Below, in pieces: positions 4,051-9,829 of a stretch of 9,829 nt of DNA. Numbering within the stretch: the first letter of the stretch is position 1; every line of letters begins with the position of its first letter. The translations under genes were made by a program, and so were the position numbers. The notes beneath the pieces were generated by a model. It did not search any database. It saw only the letters and a program-made list of their open reading frames with translations, and was not told the origin of the DNA. The stretch comes from Patescibacteria group bacterium (lineage in GTDB: Bacteria; Patescibacteriota; Minisyncoccia; Moranbacterales; JAKLHP01), in contig JAKLHP010000027.1 of the NCBI GenBank assembly GCA_022710085.1, positions 1-9,829 on the forward strand, written 5' to 3'.

Positions 4051-4989
4051 ATGTCTATTCATAAATCAGTACTGCTTAAGGAGGCGATAGAAAGTTTGAA
4101 TATCAAAAACGGAGATGTGGTAATTGATGCCACCTTGGGAGGAGGAGGGCATAGCATTGAAATATTAGAAAGAATAATGCCTGGCGGAGTTTTGGTTGCC
4201 ATTGACCAGGATGAAGAAACGATAGAAAAGTTCAGAAACCGAAGTTTGAAATTCAAGGCCGAAGGAAAAATATTTTTGATCAATGATAATTTTGCGAATT
4301 TAGATAATATTCTGGCAGATTTGAAAATAAGTAAAGTTGACGCGATCTTGGCCGATTTCGGAATCTCGTCCGATCAACTGGAGAAAACTGATAGGGGATT
4401 CAGTTTTCAAAAGGATGCTCCGTTGGACATGAGAATGAATCAAAAAGAAGGAATAACTGCTGAAGCCGTGGCGGATTCCTATTCAGAGGAAGAACTTGCA
4501 AAAATCTTCCATGAGTATGGAGATGAAAGATATGGAAAAAGAATTGCAAGGGAAATCGTAGAGCAGAGAAAAAATAGTCCGATAAAAACCACCAAAGATC
4601 TGGTCCTTTTGATTGAAAAATCAGTTCCGGAAAAATACAAGCACCAAAGAATCCATTTTGCGACAAAGGTATTTCAGGCTCTCCGGATGGAAGTCAACAA
4701 GGAATTGGAAAATATCAGGAAATTTATTCCCGAAGCAATAAAAATTTTGGATAAGAAAGGCAGGCTTTCGGTAATCACATTCCACTCGGGAGAAGATAGG
4801 ATTGCAAAGGAAATTTTCAGGGAAAATGCAAGGGGATGCATTTGTCCGGCAAACTTTCCAATTTGCAGATGTGGAAAGAAGCCGATTGTGAAGCTGGTTA
4901 GTTCCAAGCCCATTATTCCCGGTCTCAAGGAGATTGGGGAAAATCCGCGCTCTCGAAGCGCGAAACTGAGGACAATAGAGAAAATTTAA
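4051..4989 (+). CDS. rsmH: 16S rRNA (cytosine(1402)-N(4))-methyltransferase RsmH
   Basis: The 312-aa product has the typical family length. HKSVLLKEAIE at the N-terminus is the conserved RsmH opening. The SAM-binding motif DATLGGGGHS lies at about 26-35 with the acidic IDQD at 51-54. Next come ADFGISSDQLE near residue 100, the block FSFQKDAPLDMRM, ATKVFQALRMEVN, FHSGEDR at 244-250, and a Cys cluster C-x-C-P...C-x-C-G (Cys 263, 265, 272, 274). It ends in NPRSRSAKLRTIEK. The enzyme methylates N4 of C1402 in the ribosomal P site. One base separates it from mraZ, so translation is likely coupled. Confidence 0.97.
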   Translation: MSIHKSVLLKEAIESLNIKNGDVVIDATLGGGGHSIEILERIMPGGVLVAIDQDEETIEKFRNRSLKFKAEGKIFLINDNFANLDNILADLKISKVDAILADFGISSDQLEKTDRGFSFQKDAPLDMRMNQKEGITAEAVADSYSEEELAKIFHEYGDERYGKRIAREIVEQRKNSPIKTTKDLVLLIEKSVPEKYKHQRIHFATKVFQALRMEVNKELENIRKFIPEAIKILDKKGRLSVITFHSGEDRIAKEIFRENARGCICPANFPICRCGKKPIVKLVSSKPIIPGLKEIGENPRSRSAKLRTIEKI

Positions 4990-5009
4990 TTCCAGGGGGA
5001 TCTGGAAAA

Positions 5010-5372
5010 ATGATAGTGAATAGAAATGCTGCCGTGATGTATTCCTGGCAGCAGAATACAAAAAGAAAAATAAACACGAAAAAGAAAAACATCAAGGGAT
5101 TTATCAATTCCGGAGTTTTGATTTTTACCTTGCTCTTGATTTCGGGAGGGATTTATCTTTATTCAATCAACAACAGTGCGGTGAAAGGCTATCAAGTAAG
5201 GCAGGTGGAAAAGGAAATTCAGGAGCTGAAAAAAGAAAATGACAACTTGAAAATAAAAGAAGCTGAACTTAAATCATTGTATCGGATCGAGGAATCCAGC
5301 AAGAACCTTAATATGGAAGATCTTAAGAATGTCAGTTATATCGAGCAGACCGGTCCCGTTGCGATGAAATAA
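5010..5372 (+). CDS. ftsL: FtsL-like septal protein
   Basis: The 120-aa bitopic membrane protein has a basic cytosolic N-terminus (about 18-30, rich in Lys/Arg), one transmembrane segment at about 34-52 (SGVLIFTLLLISGGIYLY) and an extracytoplasmic coiled coil at about 60-95 (QVEKEIQELKKENDNLKIKEAE). This layout and its position between rsmH and the septal transpeptidase identify it as FtsL; the sequence itself is poorly conserved in this family, so the name rests partly on context. FtsL pairs with DivIC/FtsB to activate the septal synthase. A purine-rich GGGGGA (4995-5000) 9 nt before ATG 5010 supports this start, though the ATGs at 5037 and elsewhere are in frame. The C-terminus (IEQTGPVAMK) has no recognised domain. 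Confidence 0.8.
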   Translation: MIVNRNAAVMYSWQQNTKRKINTKKKNIKGFINSGVLIFTLLLISGGIYLYSINNSAVKGYQVRQVEKEIQELKKENDNLKIKEAELKSLYRIEESSKNLNMEDLKNVSYIEQTGPVAMK

Positions 5373-5380
5373 GAGTCATT

Positions 5381-5518
5381 AAATTACAAAAAATAAATTC
5401 CAAATTACAAATAAATTACAAAGCAGCGAGTTCCAAATTTATATCTTAGTATTATTTTTTGTATCTTTGGGATTTGTGGTTTAAAATTTATTTGTTTTTT
5501 TATTTGTTGACGTAATTT
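5381..5518. repeat. AT-rich imperfect inverted repeat between ftsL and ftsI
   Basis: The spacer is made of aattacaaataaatt-like words on its left half and their reverse complements on the right. Perfect arms are AAATTAC (5381-5387)/GTAATTT (5512-5518) and ACAAATAAATT (5407-5417)/AATTTATTTGT (5485-5495). The right outer arm ends on the base before the ftsI start codon. Similar repeats occupy spacers in Parcubacteria-type genomes; no transposase is present. Confidence 0.7.
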
Positions 5519-7360
5519 ATGGTCCGCAATAATCTTTCAAAAAATAAGTCGACCTCGGGGATTAACATAAAAAACTGGAGAATTTATACTCTTGTATTTT
5601 TTGTTCTTTTTGTCGGACTGGTAATAATAATTCGGCTTTATTCTCTCCAGGTCGTTGCTTCCCGGTCATATCGTTTTTTTGCCGAAAATCAGCATAAGAT
5701 TTCCCAGGTCTTGAAACCGAAAAGGGGAGAAATATTTCTCAAGGAAGGAAGGGAAAATTACCCCCTAGCAGTCAACAGGGATTTGCAAATGGCCTATCTG
5801 GCTCCCAAAGAAGTTGACAATAAGGACGAAGTGATTGAAAAAATTTCCGAAGCTCTCGGGCTGGAAAAAGATTTTGTCAGGGAAAAACTTTCCGATTCGG
5901 AAGATATGTTCGAGGTTTTGAAACATAAGCTCAATGACGAAGAAGTTTCCAAAATTAAAGAGCTGAAACTTTCCGGAGTCCATCTTACTGCGGAATCATT
6001 TCGTTTTTATCCCGGAGGAGAATTGGCTTCCCAGCTTGTCGGTTTTGTCGGTTCGGATGGCGAAAAAGAAATCGGACGCTACGGACTTGAAGCTTATTTT
6101 GAAAAAAGTTTAGAAGGCAGAGAAGGAAAGCTTGATCAGGAGAGAGATACCGGAGGAAGATGGATTTCCATAGCAGACCGCCAGATAGATCCGGCGGAAG
6201 ATGGAGTTTCTCTGGTTCTGACAATCGATCATACGGTCCAATATGAAATTGAGAAAATCTTAAAAGAAACAGTTGAAAAGCATAGTGCAGACAATGGAGC
6301 AGTCATTGTAATGGAACCGAAAACCGGAAAAATTTTGGCAATGGCAAATTTTCCCAATTTTAATCCCAATGATTACGGAAAAGTTGAAGATATGTCTTTT
6401 TTTATGAATTCGGCCGTCGGCTTGCCTTATGAATGCGGTTCAGTTTTCAAAACAATTTCCTTGGCGATCGGAATTGATGATGGAAAGATACAGCCGGATA
6501 CGACTTATGTTGATACCGGACTTGTCAAAGAAGCCGGTTATGGAATAAAAAATTCCGATGAAAAGTCATACGGCACCCAAACGATGACGGAAGTTCTGGA
6601 AAAGTCTCTTAATACGGGAGTGATTTATGTTGAAAGACTGGTGGGAAACAAAAAATTTGCAGAATATATAAAGAGGTTCGGGTTTGGGGAAAAAACCGGC
6701 ATAGAGCTTCCTTCCGAGGCTGCGGGAAACATAAAAAATCTCGAAGCCGTCAAAAGGAATATTCAGTTCTTTACCGCTTCATTCGGCCAGGGCATAACGG
6801 TTACGCCGATGCAGCTTATTAATGCTTATGCGGCAATCGCTAACAAGGGGATGTTAATGAAGCCGCAGATAGTTGAAAAAAAGATTTATCCAGATGGAAG
6901 GGTGGAAGTGGTCGAGCCTCAAGAAATCAGAAAGGTAATTTCGGAAGAATCGGCCAAAAAAGTTTCCGAAATGCTCCGTAGCGTGGTGGTCAAGGGGCAT
7001 GGAAAGAGGGCAGACGTTCCCGGATACCTTGTTGGAGGAAAAACTGGAACGGCTCAAGTCGCCAAGTCTGGCTCAAAAGGATATGAAGAAAATATCAGTA
7101 TCGGATCTTTTGCCGGATATGCGCCTACTGATGATCCTCAGTTCGTTGCACTGATTAAGATTTACCATCCTAAGGATGTCGAGTGGGCGGAATCCAGCGC
7201 AGCTCCGGCCTTTGGGAAAATTATGAAATTTTTGTTAGAGTATTATAAGATAGAACCAACTGAACCGTATGACATCGATAAATTAAACATCACTACTCCT
7301 GTTGCTGCTTCTGCTCCAGTTGTAAATTCTGATGAAAAAAGTAGAAATAGTAATAATTAG
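5519..7360 (+). CDS. ftsI: Septal peptidoglycan transpeptidase (FtsI/PBP3-class penicillin-binding protein)
   Basis: The 613-aa product is a class B penicillin-binding protein. It has a short cytosolic tail, one transmembrane helix at about 22-41, then a dimerisation/pedestal domain opening with LKPKRGEIFLKEG (the RGxI motif) and ASQLVGFVG, G-x-x-G-L-E (YGLEAYFEKSLEGREG). The transpeptidase domain carries the nucleophile motif S308-V-F-K311, S363-L-N365 and K508-T-G510 (GGKTGTAQ). The residue before GSVFK is Cys where Pro is usual (ECGSVFK versus EPGSTFK). It lacks C-terminal PASTA domains and ends in a low-complexity tail. It cross-links septal peptidoglycan together with FtsW, FtsL and FtsB partners. 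The start has no SD and follows an AT-rich inverted repeat. Position in the dcw cluster favours FtsI over elongation-type PBP2. Confidence 0.93.
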   Translation: MVRNNLSKNKSTSGINIKNWRIYTLVFFVLFVGLVIIIRLYSLQVVASRSYRFFAENQHKISQVLKPKRGEIFLKEGRENYPLAVNRDLQMAYLAPKEVDNKDEVIEKISEALGLEKDFVREKLSDSEDMFEVLKHKLNDEEVSKIKELKLSGVHLTAESFRFYPGGELASQLVGFVGSDGEKEIGRYGLEAYFEKSLEGREGKLDQERDTGGRWISIADRQIDPAEDGVSLVLTIDHTVQYEIEKILKETVEKHSADNGAVIVMEPKTGKILAMANFPNFNPNDYGKVEDMSFFMNSAVGLPYECGSVFKTISLAIGIDDGKIQPDTTYVDTGLVKEAGYGIKNSDEKSYGTQTMTEVLEKSLNTGVIYVERLVGNKKFAEYIKRFGFGEKTGIELPSEAAGNIKNLEAVKRNIQFFTASFGQGITVTPMQLINAYAAIANKGMLMKPQIVEKKIYPDGRVEVVEPQEIRKVISEESAKKVSEMLRSVVVKGHGKRADVPGYLVGGKTGTAQVAKSGSKGYEENISIGSFAGYAPTDDPQFVALIKIYHPKDVEWAESSAAPAFGKIMKFLLEYYKIEPTEPYDIDKLNITTPVAASAPVVNSDEKSRNSNN

Positions 7361-7395
7361 GCGAATAAAGGTTAAAAATTAAAGCTTAAAAAATT

Positions 7396-8694
7396 GTGAA
7401 GCCCAAGAGAATTATATATCTGGAAAAAATACTTCGTTTTATGGCCAAAGTAATTTTGGCCAAATATAAGCCGACCATAATCGGAATAACTGGTTCTGTG
7501 GGAAAAACTTCTTCCAAGGAGGCGGTTTTTTCGGTTTTGTCATCCAAGTTTAAAACGCGAAAGAATGAAAAGAATTACAACAATGAAATAGGCCTTCCTC
7601 TTACCATAATTGGATCCGAAAGTGGGAATGGATCAATTTTAAAGTGGATGAAGATATTTCTAAAATGGACAAGCCAGGTCATTTTTCCTTTCAAATATCC
7701 AAAAATTTTGGTGTTGGAGATGGGAATCGACAGGCCAGGAGACATGGATTATCTTATGAGTTTCATCAAACCTAAAGTCGGGATTATTACCAATGTTTCT
7801 GGAAGCCATCTGGAATTTTTCAAAAACGTTGAACATATTGCCAGAGAAAAAGGAAAACTCATCAAAAATCTTCCGGAGGACGGAATGGCAATCCTGAATG
7901 CCGATATTGATAATGTTTTTTCTCTTAAGGATAAAATAAAAACCCCGTCTTTGCTTTTTGGAATCGGAGAAAAGTCGGAGGTGAGGGCGTCAAATATCAG
8001 TTTCAATTTTAACAATTTTGAACCGCAGGGAATCAGCTTTAAGCTTAATTATGAAGGAAAGTTCATTCCCATACGACTTCCTTTTATTTTGGCTCCGCAT
8101 CTGATTTATGCTACGCTTTCGGCGATAGCAATAGGGATATTTTTCAAAATAAATCTGGTCGATATCGCCAGTGCTCTGGAAAAATTCAGACCACCGATCG
8201 GAAGAATGAATCTTCTCAAAGGAGCGAGCGGAAGTTTTATTGTTGACGATTCTTATAATTCATCCCCAACTTCAGCATTGGCGGCTCTTGAAGTTTTGAA
8301 GAATCTCAAAGCCCTGAGAAAAATTGTCGCTTTGGGCGATATGTTGGAATTGGGTGAAGATTCTGATTTGGGACACAAGGAAGTTTTAAAGCGCGCTTTT
8401 TCAAACGGAGCGACGATGTTTTTCCTTGTCGGAGACAGGATGAAAAAAGCAGCAGAGGAGTTGGACTTAGGAGGAAAGATTTCAGCAAAATTATTTCTTT
8501 TTGATGATCCGGAACTTCTCGGAGAAGAGCTTCGAAAGATCCTAAGAGAAGGCGATCTTGTTTTGGCCAAAGGATCGCAGGGGATGAGGATGGAGAAAAC
8601 GGTTATAAGAATAATGGAAAATCCGGAAGAAGCAGAAAAATTAATCTGCCGTCAATCTAAGGATTGGCTAAAAAAGACTTATATAAAGCCGTAA
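7396..8694 (+). CDS. murF: UDP-N-acetylmuramoyl-tripeptide--D-alanyl-D-alanine ligase (MurF)
   Basis: The 432-aa Mur ligase adds D-Ala-D-Ala to UDP-MurNAc-tripeptide in the cytoplasm using ATP. The P-loop GITGSVGKTSSKE lies at about 30-42. Next come YNNEIGLPLT (about 61-70), the central-domain segments LEMGIDRPGDMDYL and GIITNVSGSHLEFF, then the C-terminal domain with VDDSYNSSPTSALAALEVL (Asp284-Asp285-Ser-Tyr-Asn288), VALGDMLELG and LVLAKGSQGMRMEK. DDSYN-x-x-P and LGDMLELG distinguish MurF from MurE. The N-terminal substrate-binding domain is short: the P-loop is at residue 30, whereas many MurF proteins have it around 100. This makes it a compact form. The start is GTG 7396 with no SD, 35 bp after ftsI. 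No mraY or murD follows; the cluster ends here. Confidence 0.93.
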   Translation: MKPKRIIYLEKILRFMAKVILAKYKPTIIGITGSVGKTSSKEAVFSVLSSKFKTRKNEKNYNNEIGLPLTIIGSESGNGSILKWMKIFLKWTSQVIFPFKYPKILVLEMGIDRPGDMDYLMSFIKPKVGIITNVSGSHLEFFKNVEHIAREKGKLIKNLPEDGMAILNADIDNVFSLKDKIKTPSLLFGIGEKSEVRASNISFNFNNFEPQGISFKLNYEGKFIPIRLPFILAPHLIYATLSAIAIGIFFKINLVDIASALEKFRPPIGRMNLLKGASGSFIVDDSYNSSPTSALAALEVLKNLKALRKIVALGDMLELGEDSDLGHKEVLKRAFSNGATMFFLVGDRMKKAAEELDLGGKISAKLFLFDDPELLGEELRKILREGDLVLAKGSQGMRMEKTVIRIMENPEEAEKLICRQSKDWLKKTYIKP

Positions 8695-8706
8695 TTTTGC
8701 CAAAAG

Positions 8707-8715
8707 TTATCCACA
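8707..8715 (+). promoter_or_regulatory. DnaA-box word next to a promoter
   Basis: TTATCCACA matches the strict DnaA-box consensus and lies 9 bp upstream of the -35 at 8725. Only one perfect box is present, so this is not an origin; it may be a DnaA-responsive promoter site or chance (inference). Confidence 0.4.
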
Positions 8716-8724
8716 GTTGGGCAG

Positions 8725-8752
8725 TTGACATTTGATTTGAAGGGTTTATATT
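8725..8752 (+). promoter_or_regulatory. Promoter for the small genes after murF
   Basis: TTGACA (8725-8730), 16-bp spacer, TATATT (8747-8752). The start would fall near 8759, leaving a leader of about 115 nt before the 75-aa gene. Confidence 0.65.
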
Positions 8753-8758
8753 TAACTC

Positions 8759-8868
8759 ATGGAGGAAATAGGTTTTCTTTTATGAATATTCCTACAAAAA
8801 AACAAAAAAACAACATAATAATAAAAGGTCAAATTTTTGAGCAACTTATATTTTAGGTTGTTTTTTAT
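8759..8868 (+). other. Leader with mini-ORFs and competing hairpins
   Basis: The leader holds an 8-codon ORF from ATG 8759 (MEEIGFLL) whose TGA overlaps ATG 8782 of a 24-codon ORF beginning MNIPTKKQKNN and ending at TAG 8854-8856. AAAAAACAAC (8805-8814) is the exact reverse complement of GTTGTTTTTT (8857-8866), while a nearer CAAC (8842-8845) can pair with the same GTTG, giving a short hairpin before a T-run. This resembles a weak attenuator, but base composition alone could produce it. Confidence 0.3.
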
Positions 8869-8873
8869 TTAAT

Positions 8874-9101
8874 ATGGAAAAAGGATTAGCAAATAAAGAG
8901 AAACCAGATAGGGATGTGCAAGAAGCTTTGTGGGCTTTAGCAGAAAATAATATTGGTAATTATAGAAAATTAAGAAAAGAGGTTCGCAGTGCGGCCAATC
9001 CTACTTTGCAAGAATCAAATTCTGGGAAATCTAAAAGTGATAATAAAAAAGGATATGCTTATCCTCCGCCAGAATATACGAGATATAGAAATATCAGATA
9101 A
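8874..9101 (+). CDS. Hypothetical 75-aa protein
   Basis: I do not recognise this protein. It is hydrophilic, with a likely helical N-terminal part (residues 11-42, VQEALWALAENNIGNYRKLRKEV) and a polar, probably disordered tail rich in Ser, Lys, Pro and Tyr (NSGKSKSDNKKGYAYPPPEYTRYRN). No signal peptide, membrane segment or metal-binding motif is seen. No SD precedes ATG 8874. Codon use is more AT-rich (TTA, AGA, AAT, GAT) than in murF, which may indicate a different history. A good promoter at 8725-8752 supports expression. No terminator is evident before the next gene. Confidence 0.5.
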   Translation: MEKGLANKEKPDRDVQEALWALAENNIGNYRKLRKEVRSAANPTLQESNSGKSKSDNKKGYAYPPPEYTRYRNIR

Positions 9102-9162
9102 GCCAATTTTTAGATAATTTTTTCAGTAGTTATTTTTTCAATAAAATATTCGCACATCCAAA

Positions 9163-9170
9163 GAGGAGGT
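9163..9170 (+). promoter_or_regulatory. Near-perfect Shine-Dalgarno site deciding the start of the 66-aa gene
   Basis: GAGGAGGT, within AGAGGAGGTGAT, pairs almost fully with the 16S 3' end and stands 7-8 nt before ATG 9178. An in-frame GTG at 9169 overlaps this site and is therefore unlikely to be the start. Confidence 0.75.
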
Positions 9171-9177
9171 GATTTGC

Positions 9178-9378
9178 ATGTTGATGCTTGAGGAAGGATT
9201 AGCTTTGCAGACTATGAAGAAAGTTTTCGGTCCGGAATCAGGAGAAGAAATTTACCGTGAAATAAGGGAAGATCTCGGCTTATTGGAAGCAGAAGTATGC
9301 GTGGAGCTTTTCGTAGAACCGGTTGAGAATCAAATAGAACGACTCAGAGCAGCAAAGATGCGAATATTCGGGTTTTAA
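9178..9378 (+). CDS. Hypothetical 66-aa acidic helical protein
   Basis: The product is not recognised. From ATG 9178 it has 66 residues, largely helical and acidic (GPESGEEIYREIREDLGLLEAEV, VEPVENQIERLRAAKMR), with a single Cys and no signal peptide or membrane segment. It has the strongest SD in the window and ends at the first bases of a strong terminator (9377-9434), so it looks like a short, well-translated monocistronic or two-gene message together with the 75-aa gene 76 bp upstream. Function cannot be inferred; a toxin-antitoxin pair was considered but neither protein shows a family motif. Confidence 0.6.
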   Translation: MLMLEEGLALQTMKKVFGPESGEEIYREIREDLGLLEAEVCVELFVEPVENQIERLRAAKMRIFGF

Positions 9379-9434
9379 AAACCTTGTGGTGATCATTTTA
9401 TGATCAATGTTTAACAAAACACCACAAGGTTTTT
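9377..9434 (+). terminator. Long bidirectional intrinsic terminator
   Basis: AAAAACCTTGTGGTG (9377-9391) pairs with CACCACAAGGTTTT (9420-9434 region), followed by a further T-run on the plus strand. The 28-nt interior carries its own hairpin GATCA/TGATC (9391-9405). On the minus strand the A-run reads as TTTTAAAA, so it can also stop transcription leaving the tRNA gene. Confidence 0.88.
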
Positions 9435-9458
9435 TTCTGTCTAAAGTAAAAATTTTCG

Positions 9459-9530
9459 TAGCCTCAAGGGGAATCGAACCCCTGTTACCAGGATGAGAAC
9501 CTGGCGTCCTAGCCGCTAGACGATGAGGCC
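9459..9530 (-). tRNA. tRNA-Glu (anticodon CTC)
   Basis: Read on the minus strand the 72-nt gene folds as a standard cloverleaf. The acceptor stem is GGCCTCA/TGAGGCT with a terminal G-U pair and discriminator A. The anticodon stem is CCAGG/CCTGG with a TTCTCAT loop, anticodon CTC at 9497-9495, reading GAG. The T-arm is AGGGGTTCGATTCCCCT. The D-arm shows TCTAGCGGCTAGGA, as in bacterial tRNA-Glu. CCA is not encoded. It has its own promoter upstream. Confidence 0.97.
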
Positions 9531-9541
9531 ATAACAATAGT

Positions 9542-9570
9542 AATCTATCATTTCCGAAATAATTTATCAA
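9542..9570 (-). promoter_or_regulatory. Promoter of tRNA-Glu
   Basis: Minus-strand TTGATA (9570-9565), 17 bp, TAGATT (9547-9542), 11 bp before the first tRNA base. The upstream gene is closed off by the terminator at 9599-9626, so the tRNA needs its own promoter. Confidence 0.6.
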
Positions 9571-9598
9571 GAAATGAAATAGTAATATGCGATTTTTT

Positions 9599-9626
9599 AA
9601 AAGGGCACGTGTTGTTTCACGCACCC
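9599..9626 (-). terminator. Intrinsic terminator of the minus-strand gene at the window end
   Basis: On the minus strand GGGTGCGTG (9626-9618) pairs with CACGTGCCC (9611-9603) over nine positions using two G-U pairs, loop AAACAA, then TTTT (9602-9599). It lies 13 bp past the stop at 9640-9642. On the plus strand the two G-U pairs become mismatches, so it favours minus-strand transcription. Confidence 0.8.
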
Positions 9627-9639
9627 TTCTTTTTGGTTC

Positions 9640-9829
9640 TCAGTCTAGGATGATTCTTGCCGCTTCGGATATGGATTCAAAAACAACATCCAAAGGGCCA
9701 TTTGATTCACCAAGAAGCTCTCTCATTTCGCTATAGGCCTTGCCTTGACCTAAAAGAGAAAGAGAAACCTCCGCCCCGACTCTTTGAAAGTCGGACAAGT
9801 TCTTCCCCCGAGGAATTTCTTTGTAGAAT
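9640..9829 (-). CDS. C-terminal end of an unrecognised protein (partial)
   Basis: An open minus-strand frame runs from the window edge to TGA (9642-9640), giving 62 visible residues that begin FYKEIPRGKNLSDFQRVGAE and end ESISEAARIILD. The sequence is soluble-looking and amphipathic, with a probable helical end and no motif I recognise. A terminator right after the stop and the absence of stops over 62 codons support a real gene. Most of it, including its start, lies outside the window. Confidence 0.65.
   Translation of the reverse strand, partial: FYKEIPRGKNLSDFQRVGAEVSLSLLGQGKAYSEMRELLGESNGPLDVVFESISEAARIILD

Noticed and set aside
4621..5061. Minus-strand 146-codon ORF opposite rsmH
   Set aside because: Antisense of a clearly conserved gene with no recognisable protein features or SD.
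8707..8715. Replication origin
   Set aside because: Only one perfect DnaA box, no cluster of boxes, no dnaA or dnaN in the window.
8874..9378. Toxin-antitoxin pair
   Set aside because: The two small genes are 76 bp apart, have unequal expression signals and show no toxin or DNA-binding motif.
9280..9624. Minus-strand 114-codon ORF
   Set aside because: It runs through tRNA-Glu and two terminators; the reading frame is incidental.

Overview
The window looks like a piece of an AT-rich, compact bacterial genome, most likely a Candidate Phyla Radiation (Patescibacteria, probably Parcubacteria-type) chromosome. This is inference. It rests on a DUF5652-like small membrane protein, a reduced mraZ-rsmH-ftsL-ftsI-murF cluster, core genes mostly lacking Shine-Dalgarno (SD) sites, and A/T-rich 'aattacaaataaatt'-type spacer repeats. 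TGA reads as a stop in the intact genes, so the code looks standard.

Region 1 (1-1058): the 3' part of rarA/mgsA runs into a stretch without a protein gene. On the minus strand this stretch holds a strong promoter (TTGACA-17 bp-TATATT), about 190 nt of transcript whose first nine bases pair perfectly with a downstream segment, and an intrinsic terminator. I read it as an unassigned free-standing structured small RNA.

Region 2 (1052-3086): a 91-residue Ogt/MGMT-type alkyltransferase domain is followed by three minus-strand genes for small exported proteins (82, 157 and 154 aa), each with a signal peptide, SD, promoter and terminator. The promoter/leader segment upstream of genes 1 and 2 is a perfect 138-bp direct repeat, and each copy carries a decayed copy of the ogt 3' end. 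The array therefore arose by tandem duplication of an 'ogt 3' end - terminator - exported gene - promoter' unit. Coding parts have diverged while the flanks stayed identical. The 82-aa gene also contains a 51-bp in-frame internal duplication.

Region 3 (3169-8694): a DUF5652-like gene with an extended -10 promoter and terminator precedes the division/cell-wall operon. Its promoter is followed by 10-bp-spaced AGTG repeats that look like MraZ operators. MraZ probably controls the operon, RsmH methylates 16S rRNA, the FtsL-like protein and FtsI act at the septum, and MurF completes the UDP-MurNAc-pentapeptide precursor.

Region 4 (8695-9829): a perfect DnaA-box word next to a strong promoter, a leader with possible mini-ORFs and competing hairpins, two unrecognised small genes (75 and 66 aa), a long bidirectional terminator, tRNA-Glu(CTC) on the minus strand with its own promoter, a second terminator, and the 3' end of an unrecognised minus-strand gene running off the window.
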